NCBI GenBank assembly: GCA_964611095.1
Contig: CAZSWJ010000005.1
Coordinates: 1-61,378, forward strand
DNA length: 61,378 nucleotides
Origin: CAZKJL01 sp964611095
GTDB taxonomy: Bacteria; Patescibacteriota; Gracilibacteria; Peribacterales; Peribacteraceae
Direction: 5' to 3'
The stretch's first letter is position 1, and the number at the start of each line of letters is the position of its first letter. Shown here one piece after another: positions 7,066-15,597 of the stretch. The notes under the pieces were generated by a model that did not search any database, was not told where the DNA came from, and was given only the letters and a program-made list of their open reading frames with translations. The position numbers and the translations under genes are program-made.

Positions 7066-10000
7066 CTAAATGGCCTGCTGCTTCACGTTCACGCGCGAGC
7101 TTCTGCTCGATGCCGACGTATCGGACGGAGCGAGCGTGGAGAAGTTTTTCGTGGCCTCGATCTCTCGCTTACCCTTTTCAATTGCTGCAGTGATGCGATT
7201 GAAGAGAGGTTCGTTGTTGGGTTTGCCGTCTTTATCCTTGCCGAAGATGTTGCTTCGCAAGGTGCTGATGATGTCATTAGGATCAAAAATACCGCGCTCC
7301 AACATCGCATCGAGGAGGTAGCGGTTCTTGCCATCCATTTCTTCGGGCATCTGGCCTGCGGAAGCGGCGTTCGATGAAATGTACGTGCGCAGCCATTGCC
7401 TGAATTTTCCCTTCATCTCGCTTCGATAGTTCAGCAGTGAAGCGGGATTGTCTTTCCGAAGTTCATCGTAACGGTCGATGATCGATGCGTAGAAGTTCGG
7501 GGCCTTTCTTTGGTGCGTGGGACGACCCGTGGAGTCACGGGTGCCGACTTCTTTGATGATGGCCTCTCCGGTGAGCATGATGTCCGAACCGTCGGGGTGG
7601 AAGAAGTCGTCGTCGGTCTTGGCGGCACTGGTGGTGGTATTCGCATTTTCCAGCCACCATGCACGATAGTCGGTGAAATCACTGTCGAAGATCGTGAGTG
7701 TGAGACCGGGCTCCTTGAGCGTTTTGCTCGCCATGACCCATGCCACCGCCTCTTCCATGGTTCTGATTTTGCCGTTATTCGTTCTAAATTTCGGATTCGG
7801 GCCGAGCGCGTCCGTGATTCTCTTTTCGATTTTGACGATCGTCTTGTCCAAAATGCAGGTGGTGCCGAATTCGGCACCGCTCTTCAGCGTCATGAGCGGG
7901 TCTCGCAGGAATTTGAACATCGTCAGACCCCACGCGGATTCGCCGATACCGATGTTGCCGAAGTCGTCCAAAAGACCTTTGTCGAGGGTTCGGAGTAAAT
8001 CAGGGTCTTTTCGCAACTGCGAAAGGAATGTGGTCATGGCCCACAGGTGACTGTGCGTGAGCTTTGCCTTTTCCTGAATGCGCTTGAAGATACCCTTGGC
8101 TGCGAACAGGTTTTTGTCTTTCAGCTCGTGGATCAGGTCTTCGATCATCGGCCGAATATCCGGACGCTTGTTCACTTTTTCGTGACCGCGTTTTTCTTCC
8201 TTGGATTTACCTCCTTCGTACGATTGCACGAGGTGCAAGAATGCCTCGGGTCCGAATTCAGCGATGAAGTCCACGCCGTAGACGTTGTGTCCGTCGAGAG
8301 GGTCGATGTCGTAGAGCCACGCTTTTTCGGCGGCGAATTCCAGCACGGCCTTCTTTTCGTTGATGTTATCCAGTCGGTAGTACAAGCCCTTTTCCTTATC
8401 CATGAGCTGCATGTAGTCCAAACCGGAGGTCTTCAAGTAGTCAGCGAAGTCGCTGGTCTGTTTCTCGTTGGCGGAGCGTGACTGCTTGTCGAGCGTGGGC
8501 TGCAGGTCTTTGCGGATGTTCGTGTGCTTTGCCACGCGATAGACGCGGCGTTCTTGGTTTTCCTTGTACTTCGCCACCCATGCTTCCTGGTGGACTTTGA
8601 ACACGCGGACAATGTCGTAGATCGACATCCACTCGATGCCATTGCCGCTCGTGAAAATGTTTTCCTTGATCCAGCGCAGATAGCCTTTCGATTGCTGAAT
8701 TTCTTTGTCATCTTTTTTCTTGGATGTGTCGCTGGCGTTCTTATCGAAATCTTCCACGTCACTGAGCGGTCCGTCGATGGTTGCCACGGCTTCCATCACG
8801 GCTTTCAGGATTTCTTTGCGCTGCGATTCCGAGATGGTGGCCGTGTCACCAAGGCCGCAGTTCTTGGCCAGAAAGCGCCTCTTCTCGTCCGAGGGTCCTC
8901 CGTCGTTTTCCGGCGTGTCCCAGCGCGAGAGCGTATCCATCCATCCCTGGAACATGATCAAGTCGGGCAGATCTTTCTCGACCAGTTTTTCAACCATGGC
9001 GAGACCGGCTTCGCTTTCTTTGCGCTCTTTTTCCGGCAGCTTGGCGACTTTCTCTTTGATGCTGCCGAGTTGCTGCTTGAACTTGCCGATGCGCTGGAGC
9101 GTTTCGCTGATTTTGGCTTCCACTTTGCCGGGCGAATTGGCTTCTTCGCCCTTTTTTTCATTTTCGTCGGCGATTTCTTTCTTCGCCTTCTTCTCCTCGT
9201 CCGGATTGCGGCGAGCTTTGTTATCCGTGCGTTCCAGCGTTTCCTGGGCAAGTTTGCGCTCGTCACTTTCGGCGATGCTCTCGGAGAGATTGTTCTCCGC
9301 AGTCTCGGCATTCGCGGCGAAACTGGTGCGCACCGCACCGTTGAGCTCGGAGAGTGAATCGGCGAGTTCTTGCGCGTCGCGCGTCAGCGGCGGCTCGAAG
9401 ACGCCGGCGACGATGGTGCAGATTTGCTTCAGATTTTCTTTGTCGTCGGCCTGCACGGTATCGGCGGTGTAGATCGCCAGAATTTCGTGCATGTAGTCTT
9501 CATCCGAAGCGCTGTCGAAGCCGCCGCTGTTGGCGTACGAGGCGTCGACGGCCTGCTTGAGATTTTCCCAGACGCCCTTCGCACGGAAGTGCATTTCGAA
9601 CTTCTTCAGGAAGGCCGGTCCGCGCGATGCGCGATCGATTTCGAAGTGCGTGAGCTCGTGAGCGATGGTGTTGCGACGTTCCTCCGAGTTGCGATTGCGC
9701 GGGTGATCGACGTTGAAGTAAATGAAGCCCTTCCAGATGAAGGACGAGGGCGGCTTGGCCATGAGATCATCGAACTGTTTCGGGCTCATGGTGTCCTTGG
9801 CGGACGCCAGCGTCTGCTTCATTTCGGCTTCCGAACAGAACGAGAACCGGGGGCCTTTCTCGCGTTTCTCTTCGGCTTCCTGGCGCTCTTTCTCCATGGC
9901 GGGGCGCAGCGATTCGGCCACGATGTACTCCGTGATGTAGAGCTTGCTGCCCCTCGTCAATTCTTTGCCGTCACCATTGCCCGATTCATCCTCGAATCTC

Positions 10001-10545
10001 AAAAACATTTCTTCGTATTCACGGAACTTGGCACCGAGGACGATGCGGAATTTTTCATTGTTCGCATCGAAGTATGCTTCGATGGCGTCTTTTTGCGCCT
10101 CGCTTGAATCTTGGAAATCGATGTTCTTGAGGCTCTCCATGAGTTCCCGTGCCGCGGTCATTTGTTTGCGTACGCCCGGAAGAGCGAGCATGTCTCGGAT
10201 GGCGCCGCGGACGTCTTCATGTTCGTCGAGCGTGCGTCCGAGGAAGTCGGTATTCTCCAGCGTCGAACGGTTTTCTCGGTAGAAATCAGTGACACGTTCC
10301 GTGGAATCGACGTCGATGTCGGCGAGCTCATTCAAGAACGACAGACGTCCGCGAGCTTCGTCGAGCATTTCTTTCATGAATTCGTCTTTGGGCTTTCCGG
10401 CAGCATCGAGCGCTTTGTCGCGATCGTCCTCGGGACCGTTGCCGAAGTTTTGGTTTCTCTTCGTTGCCTTATACAAAGTCAGGCGCTGCTCCGTTTCGGG
10501 AGAGTGCTGGAAGGCAAGGCGCGCAATGTGGACTCTGCGCAGCAT
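7066..10545 (-). CDS. Giant 1159-residue protein with HELTH metalloprotease-like motif
   Basis: I do not recognise the whole protein. There is no signal peptide or clear membrane segment, and it is highly charged with long predicted helices and coiled-coil-like Glu/Lys stretches (about residues 440-540). Residues 296-300 read HELTH within NTIAHELTHFEID, followed some 50 residues later by DYMHEILAIYTAD, the spacing expected for the third ligand of a gluzincin zinc protease. A cytoplasmic metalloprotease-like domain inside a giant scaffold is the cautious reading. Its ATG directly follows the stop of the upstream membrane protein (TAG-ATG), implying coupled translation. It may belong to the same lineage-specific set as the 1212-residue protein at 36064. 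Confidence 0.85.
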   Translation of the reverse strand: MLRRVHIARLAFQHSPETEQRLTLYKATKRNQNFGNGPEDDRDKALDAAGKPKDEFMKEMLDEARGRLSFLNELADIDVDSTERVTDFYRENRSTLENTDFLGRTLDEHEDVRGAIRDMLALPGVRKQMTAARELMESLKNIDFQDSSEAQKDAIEAYFDANNEKFRIVLGAKFREYEEMFLRFEDESGNGDGKELTRGSKLYITEYIVAESLRPAMEKERQEAEEKREKGPRFSFCSEAEMKQTLASAKDTMSPKQFDDLMAKPPSSFIWKGFIYFNVDHPRNRNSEERRNTIAHELTHFEIDRASRGPAFLKKFEMHFRAKGVWENLKQAVDASYANSGGFDSASDEDYMHEILAIYTADTVQADDKENLKQICTIVAGVFEPPLTRDAQELADSLSELNGAVRTSFAANAETAENNLSESIAESDERKLAQETLERTDNKARRNPDEEKKAKKEIADENEKKGEEANSPGKVEAKISETLQRIGKFKQQLGSIKEKVAKLPEKERKESEAGLAMVEKLVEKDLPDLIMFQGWMDTLSRWDTPENDGGPSDEKRRFLAKNCGLGDTATISESQRKEILKAVMEAVATIDGPLSDVEDFDKNASDTSKKKDDKEIQQSKGYLRWIKENIFTSGNGIEWMSIYDIVRVFKVHQEAWVAKYKENQERRVYRVAKHTNIRKDLQPTLDKQSRSANEKQTSDFADYLKTSGLDYMQLMDKEKGLYYRLDNINEKKAVLEFAAEKAWLYDIDPLDGHNVYGVDFIAEFGPEAFLHLVQSYEGGKSKEEKRGHEKVNKRPDIRPMIEDLIHELKDKNLFAAKGIFKRIQEKAKLTHSHLWAMTTFLSQLRKDPDLLRTLDKGLLDDFGNIGIGESAWGLTMFKFLRDPLMTLKSGAEFGTTCILDKTIVKIEKRITDALGPNPKFRTNNGKIRTMEEAVAWVMASKTLKEPGLTLTIFDSDFTDYRAWWLENANTTTSAAKTDDDFFHPDGSDIMLTGEAIIKEVGTRDSTGRPTHQRKAPNFYASIIDRYDELRKDNPASLLNYRSEMKGKFRQWLRTYISSNAASAGQMPEEMDGKNRYLLDAMLERGIFDPNDIISTLRSNIFGKDKDGKPNNEPLFNRITAAIEKGKREIEATKNFSTLAPSDTSASSRSSRVNVKQQAI

Positions 10546-11019
10546 CTACAGTTTACAGAAACGGATAAAGGCGTCAAGTATTCTTTCTTTCTGATGACCG
10601 ATTTGCGGAATGAATTGTCCGAGCGTGTCGCGCAGGACATACGGGTCGATCGGTCCCGTGAGGATCACGAGCTCGGCCGTTCCGCGTTTCAGCTTCTCCA
10701 CGTGGAGCTCGAAGTAGTCGTCGCCCTGCAGAATCCAGAAACGTTCGTATTGGCCCCACGGCGTCAGCTGTCCGTCGAAGTCGATGCCGTCTTCGAGAAT
10801 GCGAATGGTGTGCATTCGGTGGTTTTGATTTCGCATCAGGTAGTACAGCGCCGGGATGAATGCGAACACGACACTCAGGCTCCACGCATCCGAGAGGATG
10901 CCGTAGGCGATCATGACGACGCAGAAAATGCCGCTCACGGTGTACCAGCGCTGGGACCGAACGTAGTTCGGACGAGCCGGCGCCTGCCACTCAAGAATCG
11001 GTTGTGTATTTGTGTTCAT
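10546..11019 (-). CDS. Small membrane protein, two TM helices with PH-like tail
   Basis: The 157-residue protein has two adjacent hydrophobic helices (about residues 27-63), then a soluble domain rich in beta strands (RMHTIRILEDGIDFDG to LVILTGPIDPY) reminiscent of bacterial PH-like domains that follow a TM hairpin. The ATG at 11019 (MNTNTQ) is preferred over an upstream in-frame ATG because the sequence before it looks non-coding. Its stop codon abuts the start of the giant metalloprotease-like gene, so the two probably act together, perhaps with this one as a membrane anchor. No family name is assigned. Confidence 0.75.
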   Translation of the reverse strand: MNTNTQPILEWQAPARPNYVRSQRWYTVSGIFCVVMIAYGILSDAWSLSVVFAFIPALYYLMRNQNHRMHTIRILEDGIDFDGQLTPWGQYERFWILQGDDYFELHVEKLKRGTAELVILTGPIDPYVLRDTLGQFIPQIGHQKERILDAFIRFCKL

Positions 11020-11085
11020 AAATCTGCTTATTGTAGCACAAAACGGCACTTTTTCCGATCCCCAAAACTTGCATCAATCAGGAAA

Positions 11086-11128
11086 TATGATGAATCACAA
11101 ATTATGAATCATGAATCATGATTCGATT
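11086..11128. repeat. TGAATCA-type intergenic repeat
   Basis: The 140-bp spacer between the small membrane protein and comF contains reiterated ATGAATCATGAATC units; GAATCATG and CATGATTC form an inverted pair near 11106-11124. It is one of four short-reiteration repeat types in this window. I see no gene in this spacer. Confidence 0.6.
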
Positions 11129-11159
11129 CTCCTCTTCCGTAAGCCATAAAGTTCGCTTT

Positions 11160-11885
11160 TCAGCCGTAGGCAACAACGAGTGCCAAAACGTGCTTCACCC
11201 CCGCTTTCTTGAGGGCTTTGGCGCACTCGCGGAGCGTGGCTCCGGTGGTACAGAGGTCATCGACCAAAATCACCGTGGTCGGGACATCGCATCGATCATC
11301 GAAGACGAATGCGTCTTCGAGTGCCGTCAGCCTCTCCTCGCGTTTGCGATGCGCCTGGTGTCCCGTCGCTCGAACGCGCTTCAAAAGATGTTGAGTCGGC
11401 CACTTTGTCGCATCGGAAATATTCTTACCGAGCAGTTCGGCTTGGTTGAATCCGCGCCAGAATTTTCTGGTCCAGTGGAGCGGAACGGGGCACAGGGTCG
11501 GAGTGAAAAGTGAAGAGTGAACAGTGGAACGTGCGAAAGTGTCAGAAGTGCGAAAGTCTGCATCCGGCTTTTGTGACATGGGAAGAATCAGAAGTCCGGG
11601 AATTGCTTTCAGCATCCAGTCGGACAAATCCTTGGAGAGCTCGGGAATGCGTTTGTACTTGAATGTGAGGATCGCTTTCTTGAGCAGCGGTGAGGAGTCG
11701 TAGCGTCCTGCCGCGATGACGGAGTCGAGGTACGCGATGCCTTGTCTCCGAAGCTCCGTTTCACTCAGAAGCAGGGGAGTGAGGCGCATCTGCTCCTGCT
11801 CACGGGCGGTGATCCAGCCGCCTTCCGTGCCGGTGAGGGATTTCTTCGGGAACAGGAGATCGAGCAAAAACTGCATATGGGCCAT
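11160..11885 (-). CDS. comF: ComF-family phosphoribosyltransferase
   Basis: The C-terminal half is a type I PRTase with the PRPP-binding loop VILVDDLCTTGATL and the ComF signature PVPLHWTRKFWRGFNQAELLG. ComF proteins are needed for DNA uptake in competent bacteria. Two oddities stand out. The usual N-terminal zinc-ribbon cysteines are absent. A segment of about 25 residues before PVPL (DADFRTSDTFARSTVHSSLF) is encoded by an in-frame copy of the GAAGTGCGAAAGT-type repeat (about 11502-11562) found elsewhere between genes. The gene remains open, so the insertion is tolerated or recent. It is 241 residues from the ATG at 11885. Confidence 0.9.
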   Translation of the reverse strand: MAHMQFLLDLLFPKKSLTGTEGGWITAREQEQMRLTPLLLSETELRRQGIAYLDSVIAAGRYDSSPLLKKAILTFKYKRIPELSKDLSDWMLKAIPGLLILPMSQKPDADFRTSDTFARSTVHSSLFTPTLCPVPLHWTRKFWRGFNQAELLGKNISDATKWPTQHLLKRVRATGHQAHRKREERLTALEDAFVFDDRCDVPTTVILVDDLCTTGATLRECAKALKKAGVKHVLALVVAYG

Positions 11886-11900
11886 TCTAAGCCTAGAGAG

Positions 11901-11929
11901 TTGATTTTGTCGTGCTTTCCTCGTACTCT
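11901..11929 (+). promoter_or_regulatory. Promoter of tRNA-Val(GAC)
   Basis: TTGATT (11901-11906), a 17-nt spacer and TACTCT (11924-11929) place the transcription start about 8 nt before the mature tRNA. The VOC gene only 15 bp downstream may be co-transcribed. Confidence 0.65.
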
Positions 11930-11943
11930 CCGTTGGCTCACTA

Positions 11944-12020
11944 GGGCAATTAGCTCAGCTGGTTAGAGCGTCACATTGACATTGTGAAGGTCACTGGTTC
12001 GAGTCCAGTATTGCCCACCA
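11944..12020 (+). tRNA. tRNA-Val(GAC), CCA encoded
   Basis: A complete cloverleaf: acceptor GGGCAAT pairs with ATTGCCC, the anticodon loop TTGACAT gives anticodon GAC, the T arm is ACTGG-TTCGAGT-CCAGT, and CCA is encoded. It is the only tRNA gene in the window without a visible echo beside it. Confidence 0.97.
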
Positions 12021-12035
12021 TTCTCCCATCATCGT

Positions 12036-12437
12036 ATGGCTACCAATAGCATTTTCGTGTCTCTGCCCGTGAAGGACCCGAAGAAGGCGAAGGCGTTTTA
12101 CGAAGCGCTCGGTTACAAGGCGAATCCGCAGTTTTCGGGTGGAGAGGCCGAGTGCATCATGATCAGCGATACGATTTCCGTGATGTTCGCTTCGGAAGAA
12201 CAGTTCCAGCAGATCTCACCGAAGCCGATGTCGGACGCGAAGAAATTTTGCCAAGTACTGCTGAGCCTCACGTGTGACAGTCGCGAAGAAGTCGACTCAC
12301 TCGTCGAGAAAGCGGTGAAGGCCGGAGGAACGAAAGCGCACGAACCCGAGGACTACGGTTTCATGTATCAATGCGGTTTCTACGACCCGGACGGTCACGG
12401 CTGGGGCCTGACGTGCATGAATCCGAAGAAGGCGTAG
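12036..12437 (+). CDS. VOC/glyoxalase-fold protein
   Basis: The 133-residue protein has the vicinal-oxygen-chelate fold seen in glyoxalase and bleomycin-resistance families. VSLPVKDPKKAKAFYEALGYK marks the first beta-alpha unit and GFMYQCGFYDPDGHGWGLTCM the last, where the metal-binding acidic residue is normally found. It resembles the PhnB/YaeR-like small VOC proteins, whose substrates are mostly unknown. It begins 15 bp after tRNA-Val and may share its promoter. No Shine-Dalgarno sequence is seen. Confidence 0.85.
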   Translation: MATNSIFVSLPVKDPKKAKAFYEALGYKANPQFSGGEAECIMISDTISVMFASEEQFQQISPKPMSDAKKFCQVLLSLTCDSREEVDSLVEKAVKAGGTKAHEPEDYGFMYQCGFYDPDGHGWGLTCMNPKKA

Positions 12438-12523
12438 GAAGTACATTTTCGGACGCTCAGACAAAAAATCCAGACACATCACCATTGCCTACTCCTTTGA
12501 TTCGGACGGCAACCGAAAGTGGG

Positions 12524-12549
12524 TGTGGAAAACTTTTGTGATATCCACA
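12524..12549. promoter_or_regulatory. Pair of inverted DnaA-box-like 9-mers
   Basis: TGTGGAAAA (12524-12532, reverse complement TTTTCCACA) and ATATCCACA (12541-12549) each differ from TTATCCACA by one base and face each other, in the spacer before rseP and 1.4 kb upstream of dnaA. Two boxes are too few to call an origin. Confidence 0.3.
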
Positions 12550-12603
12550 GGTCTGGTAGGTTCGCTTCCTGTCCCCCGATTAGGTGGCGCTCCCTTCTCT
12601 CTC

Positions 12604-13716
12604 ATGACCGTTCTGATTTCTGCAGTCGCGTTCGTCCTTTTGCTCACGCTGCTCATCATCATTCACGAACTCGGTCACTTCACGCTCGCTCGCATTTTCA
12701 AAGTGGAAGTGGAGGAATTCGGCTTCGGTCTGCCGCCGAGGGCCAAGACGCTCTTCACGCACAAGGGCACCATTTTCTCGCTCAACTGGGTTCCGTTCGG
12801 AGGATTCGTTCGCCTCAAGGGTGAGAACGAAATCTCCGTGGAGCGCCGTTTCGACTCCGGCAGTTTCGCCTCGGCATCCATTCCGGCACGTCTGCTCATT
12901 CTGTCCGGCGGTGTTCTGATGAACTTCATTCTGGCGTTCGTGCTCCTCACCGTCGGTTTCTCCGTCGGACGCTGGGTACCGAACTTTTATGCCAGCATCG
13001 AAGATTTGCAGGAGGCTGCGAGTAGGGGAGAAGTGGAGCTGGAAATCGGCGTGTACATCACCGAAGTTCTTCCGGGTACGCCCGCCGCCAAGGCCGGCGT
13101 CGTGAAAGACACGGCCATCCAGAGTATCGACGGCAAGACCGTGAGCAAGCCCGAGGACGTCATCGAATTCCAGAAGGGAAAGAGCAGCGTGAAGTACGTG
13201 CTCATCGAAGGCGTGGAGAAGAAGACGCGCACCGTCACCGTGCAGCTGCAGGACGGCAAGTCGGGCATCGCCATTTCGCCGTTCGCCGCAAAGCTCTCGG
13301 CACCCATGCGTTCCGTCGGAACTGCCATCGTTCTCGCCGGAAAAGAGACGGTGTTCATGGCCGTGCAGACCGTCAACGGCATCACGAATCTCATCCGCTC
13401 GCTCGCACTCAAGGGCCACGTTCCGGAGGGCATCACGGGCATCGTCGGCATCGCCGTGCTCACGTACAGCTCGGTGCAGGAAGGCTTCATGACGTACTTG
13501 CGTCTCGTGGCTCTGCTGAGCCTCAGCTTGGCCATCCTCAACATCTTGCCACTGCCCGCGCTCGACGGAGGACGCCTCCTCTTCGTGCTCGTGGAAATGG
13601 TCATCCGTCGTCCGCTGAACCAGAGGTTCGAGCTCATGGTGAACGCCATCGGATTCTTCCTGCTCATCGCTTTGATCGTGATCATTACGTTCAACGACGT
13701 CATTCATCTGTTCTAA
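12604..13716 (+). CDS. rseP: Site-2 protease, M50 family with PDZ domain (RseP-like)
   Basis: The 370-residue membrane metalloprotease carries the zinc motif HELGH in its first TM helix (IIIHELGHFTLAR, about residues 21-34) and the distal ligand motif NILPLPALDGG near the C-terminus. A PDZ domain lies between (EVLPGTPAAKAGVVKDTAIQSIDG, about residues 157-180). Such enzymes cleave membrane-embedded substrates such as anti-sigma factors or signal peptide remnants. The ATG at 12604 was chosen because the family homology starts immediately after it. It is followed by a palindromic repeat and dnaA. Confidence 0.93.
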   Translation: MTVLISAVAFVLLLTLLIIIHELGHFTLARIFKVEVEEFGFGLPPRAKTLFTHKGTIFSLNWVPFGGFVRLKGENEISVERRFDSGSFASASIPARLLILSGGVLMNFILAFVLLTVGFSVGRWVPNFYASIEDLQEAASRGEVELEIGVYITEVLPGTPAAKAGVVKDTAIQSIDGKTVSKPEDVIEFQKGKSSVKYVLIEGVEKKTRTVTVQLQDGKSGIAISPFAAKLSAPMRSVGTAIVLAGKETVFMAVQTVNGITNLIRSLALKGHVPEGITGIVGIAVLTYSSVQEGFMTYLRLVALLSLSLAILNILPLPALDGGRLLFVLVEMVIRRPLNQRFELMVNAIGFFLLIALIVIITFNDVIHLF

Positions 13717-13720
13717 AGAA

Positions 13721-13797
13721 GGCGGTTAGCGGGTAGCGAGTAACCCGCTTTTCCATCCGCCACCCGCTACTCGCCACCCGCTCGTCGTCCATGACTT
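13721..13797. repeat. GGTAGCG-type intergenic inverted repeat, copy 2
   Basis: Same family as 6531-6596: GGCGGTTAGCGGGTAGCGAG on the left and its approximate complement on the right. Part of it is repeated after the N-gap at 13905-13945 because of the overlap artefact. Confidence 0.7.
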
Positions 13798-13804
13798 CCT
13801 CCAC

Positions 13805-13904
13805 NNNNNNNNNNNNNNNNNNNNNNNNNNNNNNNNNNNNNNNNNNNNNNNNNNNNNNNNNNNNNNNNNNNNNNNNNNNNNNNNNNNNNNNNNNNNNNNN
13901 NNNN
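13805..13904. other. Assembly gap (100 N) flanked by identical 55-bp ends
   Basis: Exactly 100 N separate two contig ends. The 55 bases before the gap (13750-13804) are identical to the 55 bases after it (13905-13959) and include the dnaA start codon. This is what a fixed-length k-mer overlap between adjacent contigs looks like, so the true sequence is probably continuous and shorter by 155 bp. Confidence 0.9.
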
Positions 13905-13945
13905 TTTCCATCCGCCACCCGCTACTCGCCACCCGCTCGTCGTCC

Positions 13946-15385
13946 ATGACTTCCTCCACGCTCGACCTCGACCTCTGGCTGAAAGTTCTCACGGCTCTGG
14001 AGCCGCAGATGCCGCGCGGACAGTTCATCACGTGGTTCAAGGACACCACCGTGCTCGGCCGGGAGAACGACACCGTCATCGTGGGACTTCCTTTGCCGAT
14101 GTTCCTCAACTGGCACTTGGAGCACTACCGCGCCATGACCTTGGCCGCCATGAAGGAGATCGACCCGGCCATCGACCAGATCGTGTACCAGGTCGACATG
14201 GGTCTCAAGGAAGATGCGGGTCGTACCGTGAAACTCCTCGAGTATTTCCCGGAGAAGAAGAAAGGACGCAAAGTTCCGGGCAAGGCCGAGGTGCGCATCG
14301 CCGAGGGCCTCACGAGCAAGATCCTCAACCCGCGCTACACGCTGGAGAACTTCGTCGTGGGCCCCGATAACCGTCTCGCGCACGCCGCGTGCAGCGCCGT
14401 CGCCGCGCAGCCCGGAGGCAAGTACAATCCGCTCTTCATCTACGGCGGCGTCGGCCTCGGCAAGACCCATCTGCTCCAGGCCACGGGCAACGCGATTCTC
14501 CGTTCGTCGCCACACTCCACCATTCTCTACACCACGACCGAGGACTTCACGAACCAGGTCATCGAGGCCATTCAGCACCAGAAGATGGAGCAGTTCCGTC
14601 GCAAGTATCGCGAGGTCGACGTCCTCATCATCGACGACGTGCAATTCCTCGCCAACAAAGATCGCACCCAAGAAGAACTGTTCCACACGTTCAACTCGCT
14701 CACGGAAGAGAGGAAGCAAATCATCATCAGCTCGGACCGACCGCCCAAGGAACTCAGCGTGCTCCAAGACCGCCTCGTCTCGCGCTTCGAACGCGGCATG
14801 ATCGCCGATGTCGGCACACCGGACTACGAAACGCGCCACGCGATTCTCTCCGAAAAGACGAAGGAATACGGCTTACTGCTCGATGAAAAAGTACTCGGCT
14901 ACATCGCGCAGCATGCCACGAAGAGCGTCCGTCAGCTCGAGGGAATCCTCATGCAAGCCGTTGCTCAGTACGAGCTGGAGCACTGCGTGCCCACGGTGAA
15001 GTCCATCAGCGACATCATGCACAAACTCTGCGACAGCACCGACGAAGAAGCGCCCGATACGAACGTCGGTTTCACCGCCGCGCCCAAGCAGGCCGTGTCG
15101 TTCCAAGACGTGCTTGAGGGTGTGAGCCGTTACTACTCCGTCTCGGTGGGGGACATGCTCGGCGAGTCGCGCGTGCGCGAGATTTTGGTGCCGCGGCAGA
15201 TCGCCATGTACATCGGAAAGAAGCACCTGCGTATGAGCTTCGTGCGTCTCGGGGAGTCCTTCAACAACCGCGACCACACGACGGTGATGCACGCCGTCGG
15301 AAAGATCGAAAAGAAGCTCACCGAAGACCCGCAGATGCTCCGCGAGGTACGTACGTTGGAAAGGGAAGTTGGGCTGGCTGCATAA
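13946..15385 (+). CDS. dnaA: Chromosomal replication initiator DnaA
   Basis: The 479-residue initiator has the standard four domains: the N-terminal DnaB-interacting domain (LWLKVLTALEPQMPRGQFITWF), a short linker, the AAA+ domain with Walker A GGVGLGKTHL, Walker B LIIDDVQFL and sensor ISSDRPPKEL, and the C-terminal HTH domain with the signature SFNNRDHTTVMHAVGKI that binds DnaA boxes. The start ATG at 13946 also appears before the gap at 13791 because of the duplicated contig end. It is transcribed with rseP upstream and thrS downstream in the same direction. No cluster of DnaA boxes is visible nearby. Confidence 0.98.
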   Translation: MTSSTLDLDLWLKVLTALEPQMPRGQFITWFKDTTVLGRENDTVIVGLPLPMFLNWHLEHYRAMTLAAMKEIDPAIDQIVYQVDMGLKEDAGRTVKLLEYFPEKKKGRKVPGKAEVRIAEGLTSKILNPRYTLENFVVGPDNRLAHAACSAVAAQPGGKYNPLFIYGGVGLGKTHLLQATGNAILRSSPHSTILYTTTEDFTNQVIEAIQHQKMEQFRRKYREVDVLIIDDVQFLANKDRTQEELFHTFNSLTEERKQIIISSDRPPKELSVLQDRLVSRFERGMIADVGTPDYETRHAILSEKTKEYGLLLDEKVLGYIAQHATKSVRQLEGILMQAVAQYELEHCVPTVKSISDIMHKLCDSTDEEAPDTNVGFTAAPKQAVSFQDVLEGVSRYYSVSVGDMLGESRVREILVPRQIAMYIGKKHLRMSFVRLGESFNNRDHTTVMHAVGKIEKKLTEDPQMLREVRTLEREVGLAA

Positions 15386-15386
15386 G

Positions 15387-15458
15387 CAGGTAGTAAGAAG
15401 TATGTAGTATGTAGCCACACATTGTTATCGTGATCCCTTACTACGTACTACTTTTCCC
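15387..15458. repeat. GTAGTA-type intergenic inverted repeat, copy 1
   Basis: Left arm GGTAGTAAGAAGTATGTAGT and right arm ACTACGTACTACTT are reiterations of about AGTANGT and their complement. The right arm runs into TTTT, so this may terminate dnaA transcription. A second copy lies at 33407-33503. Confidence 0.65.
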
Positions 15459-15503
15459 ACTTCTTGTTTCGTTAGGTTTCTCGAGCATCGGCGCTGAGGA
15501 GCG

Positions 15504-15531
15504 TTGACTCGTCTCCTCGTAGGCGTACACT
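15504..15531 (+). promoter_or_regulatory. Promoter of the thrS leader
   Basis: TTGACT (15504-15509), a 16-nt spacer and TACACT (15526-15531). Initiation is expected near 15538, about 6 nt before the leader-peptide ATG, so the leader peptide itself is almost leaderless. Confidence 0.75.
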
Positions 15532-15543
15532 TTCCTCGTGCCC

Positions 15544-15597
15544 ATGAATTTCGCCACCACCACGACGACTACGACGACCTCTCACGAGGGCCGCTAG
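15544..15597 (+). CDS. Threonine-rich leader peptide of the thrS attenuator
   Basis: The ORF encodes 17 residues, MNFATTTTTTTTSHEGR, with eight consecutive Thr codons (ACC, ACC, ACG, ACG, ACT, ACG, ACG, ACC at 15556-15579), then a TAG stop at 15595-15597. It lies between a good promoter and an intrinsic terminator in front of threonyl-tRNA synthetase. The design matches the classical leader peptides of amino-acid operons, where a ribosome stalled for lack of charged tRNA lets an antiterminator form. The stop codon lies between paired blocks of the antiterminator's 5' arm, so a ribosome that finishes translation blocks antitermination. Confidence 0.9.
   Translation: MNFATTTTTTTTSHEGR

Noticed and set aside
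13750..13804. A duplicated dnaA start before the gap as a separate gene fragment
   Set aside because: It is the same 55 bp as after the gap, best explained as contig overlap.
12438..13945. Replication origin next to dnaA
   Set aside because: Only two imperfect DnaA boxes were found, with no AT-rich unwinding region or box cluster, so an origin is not supported.
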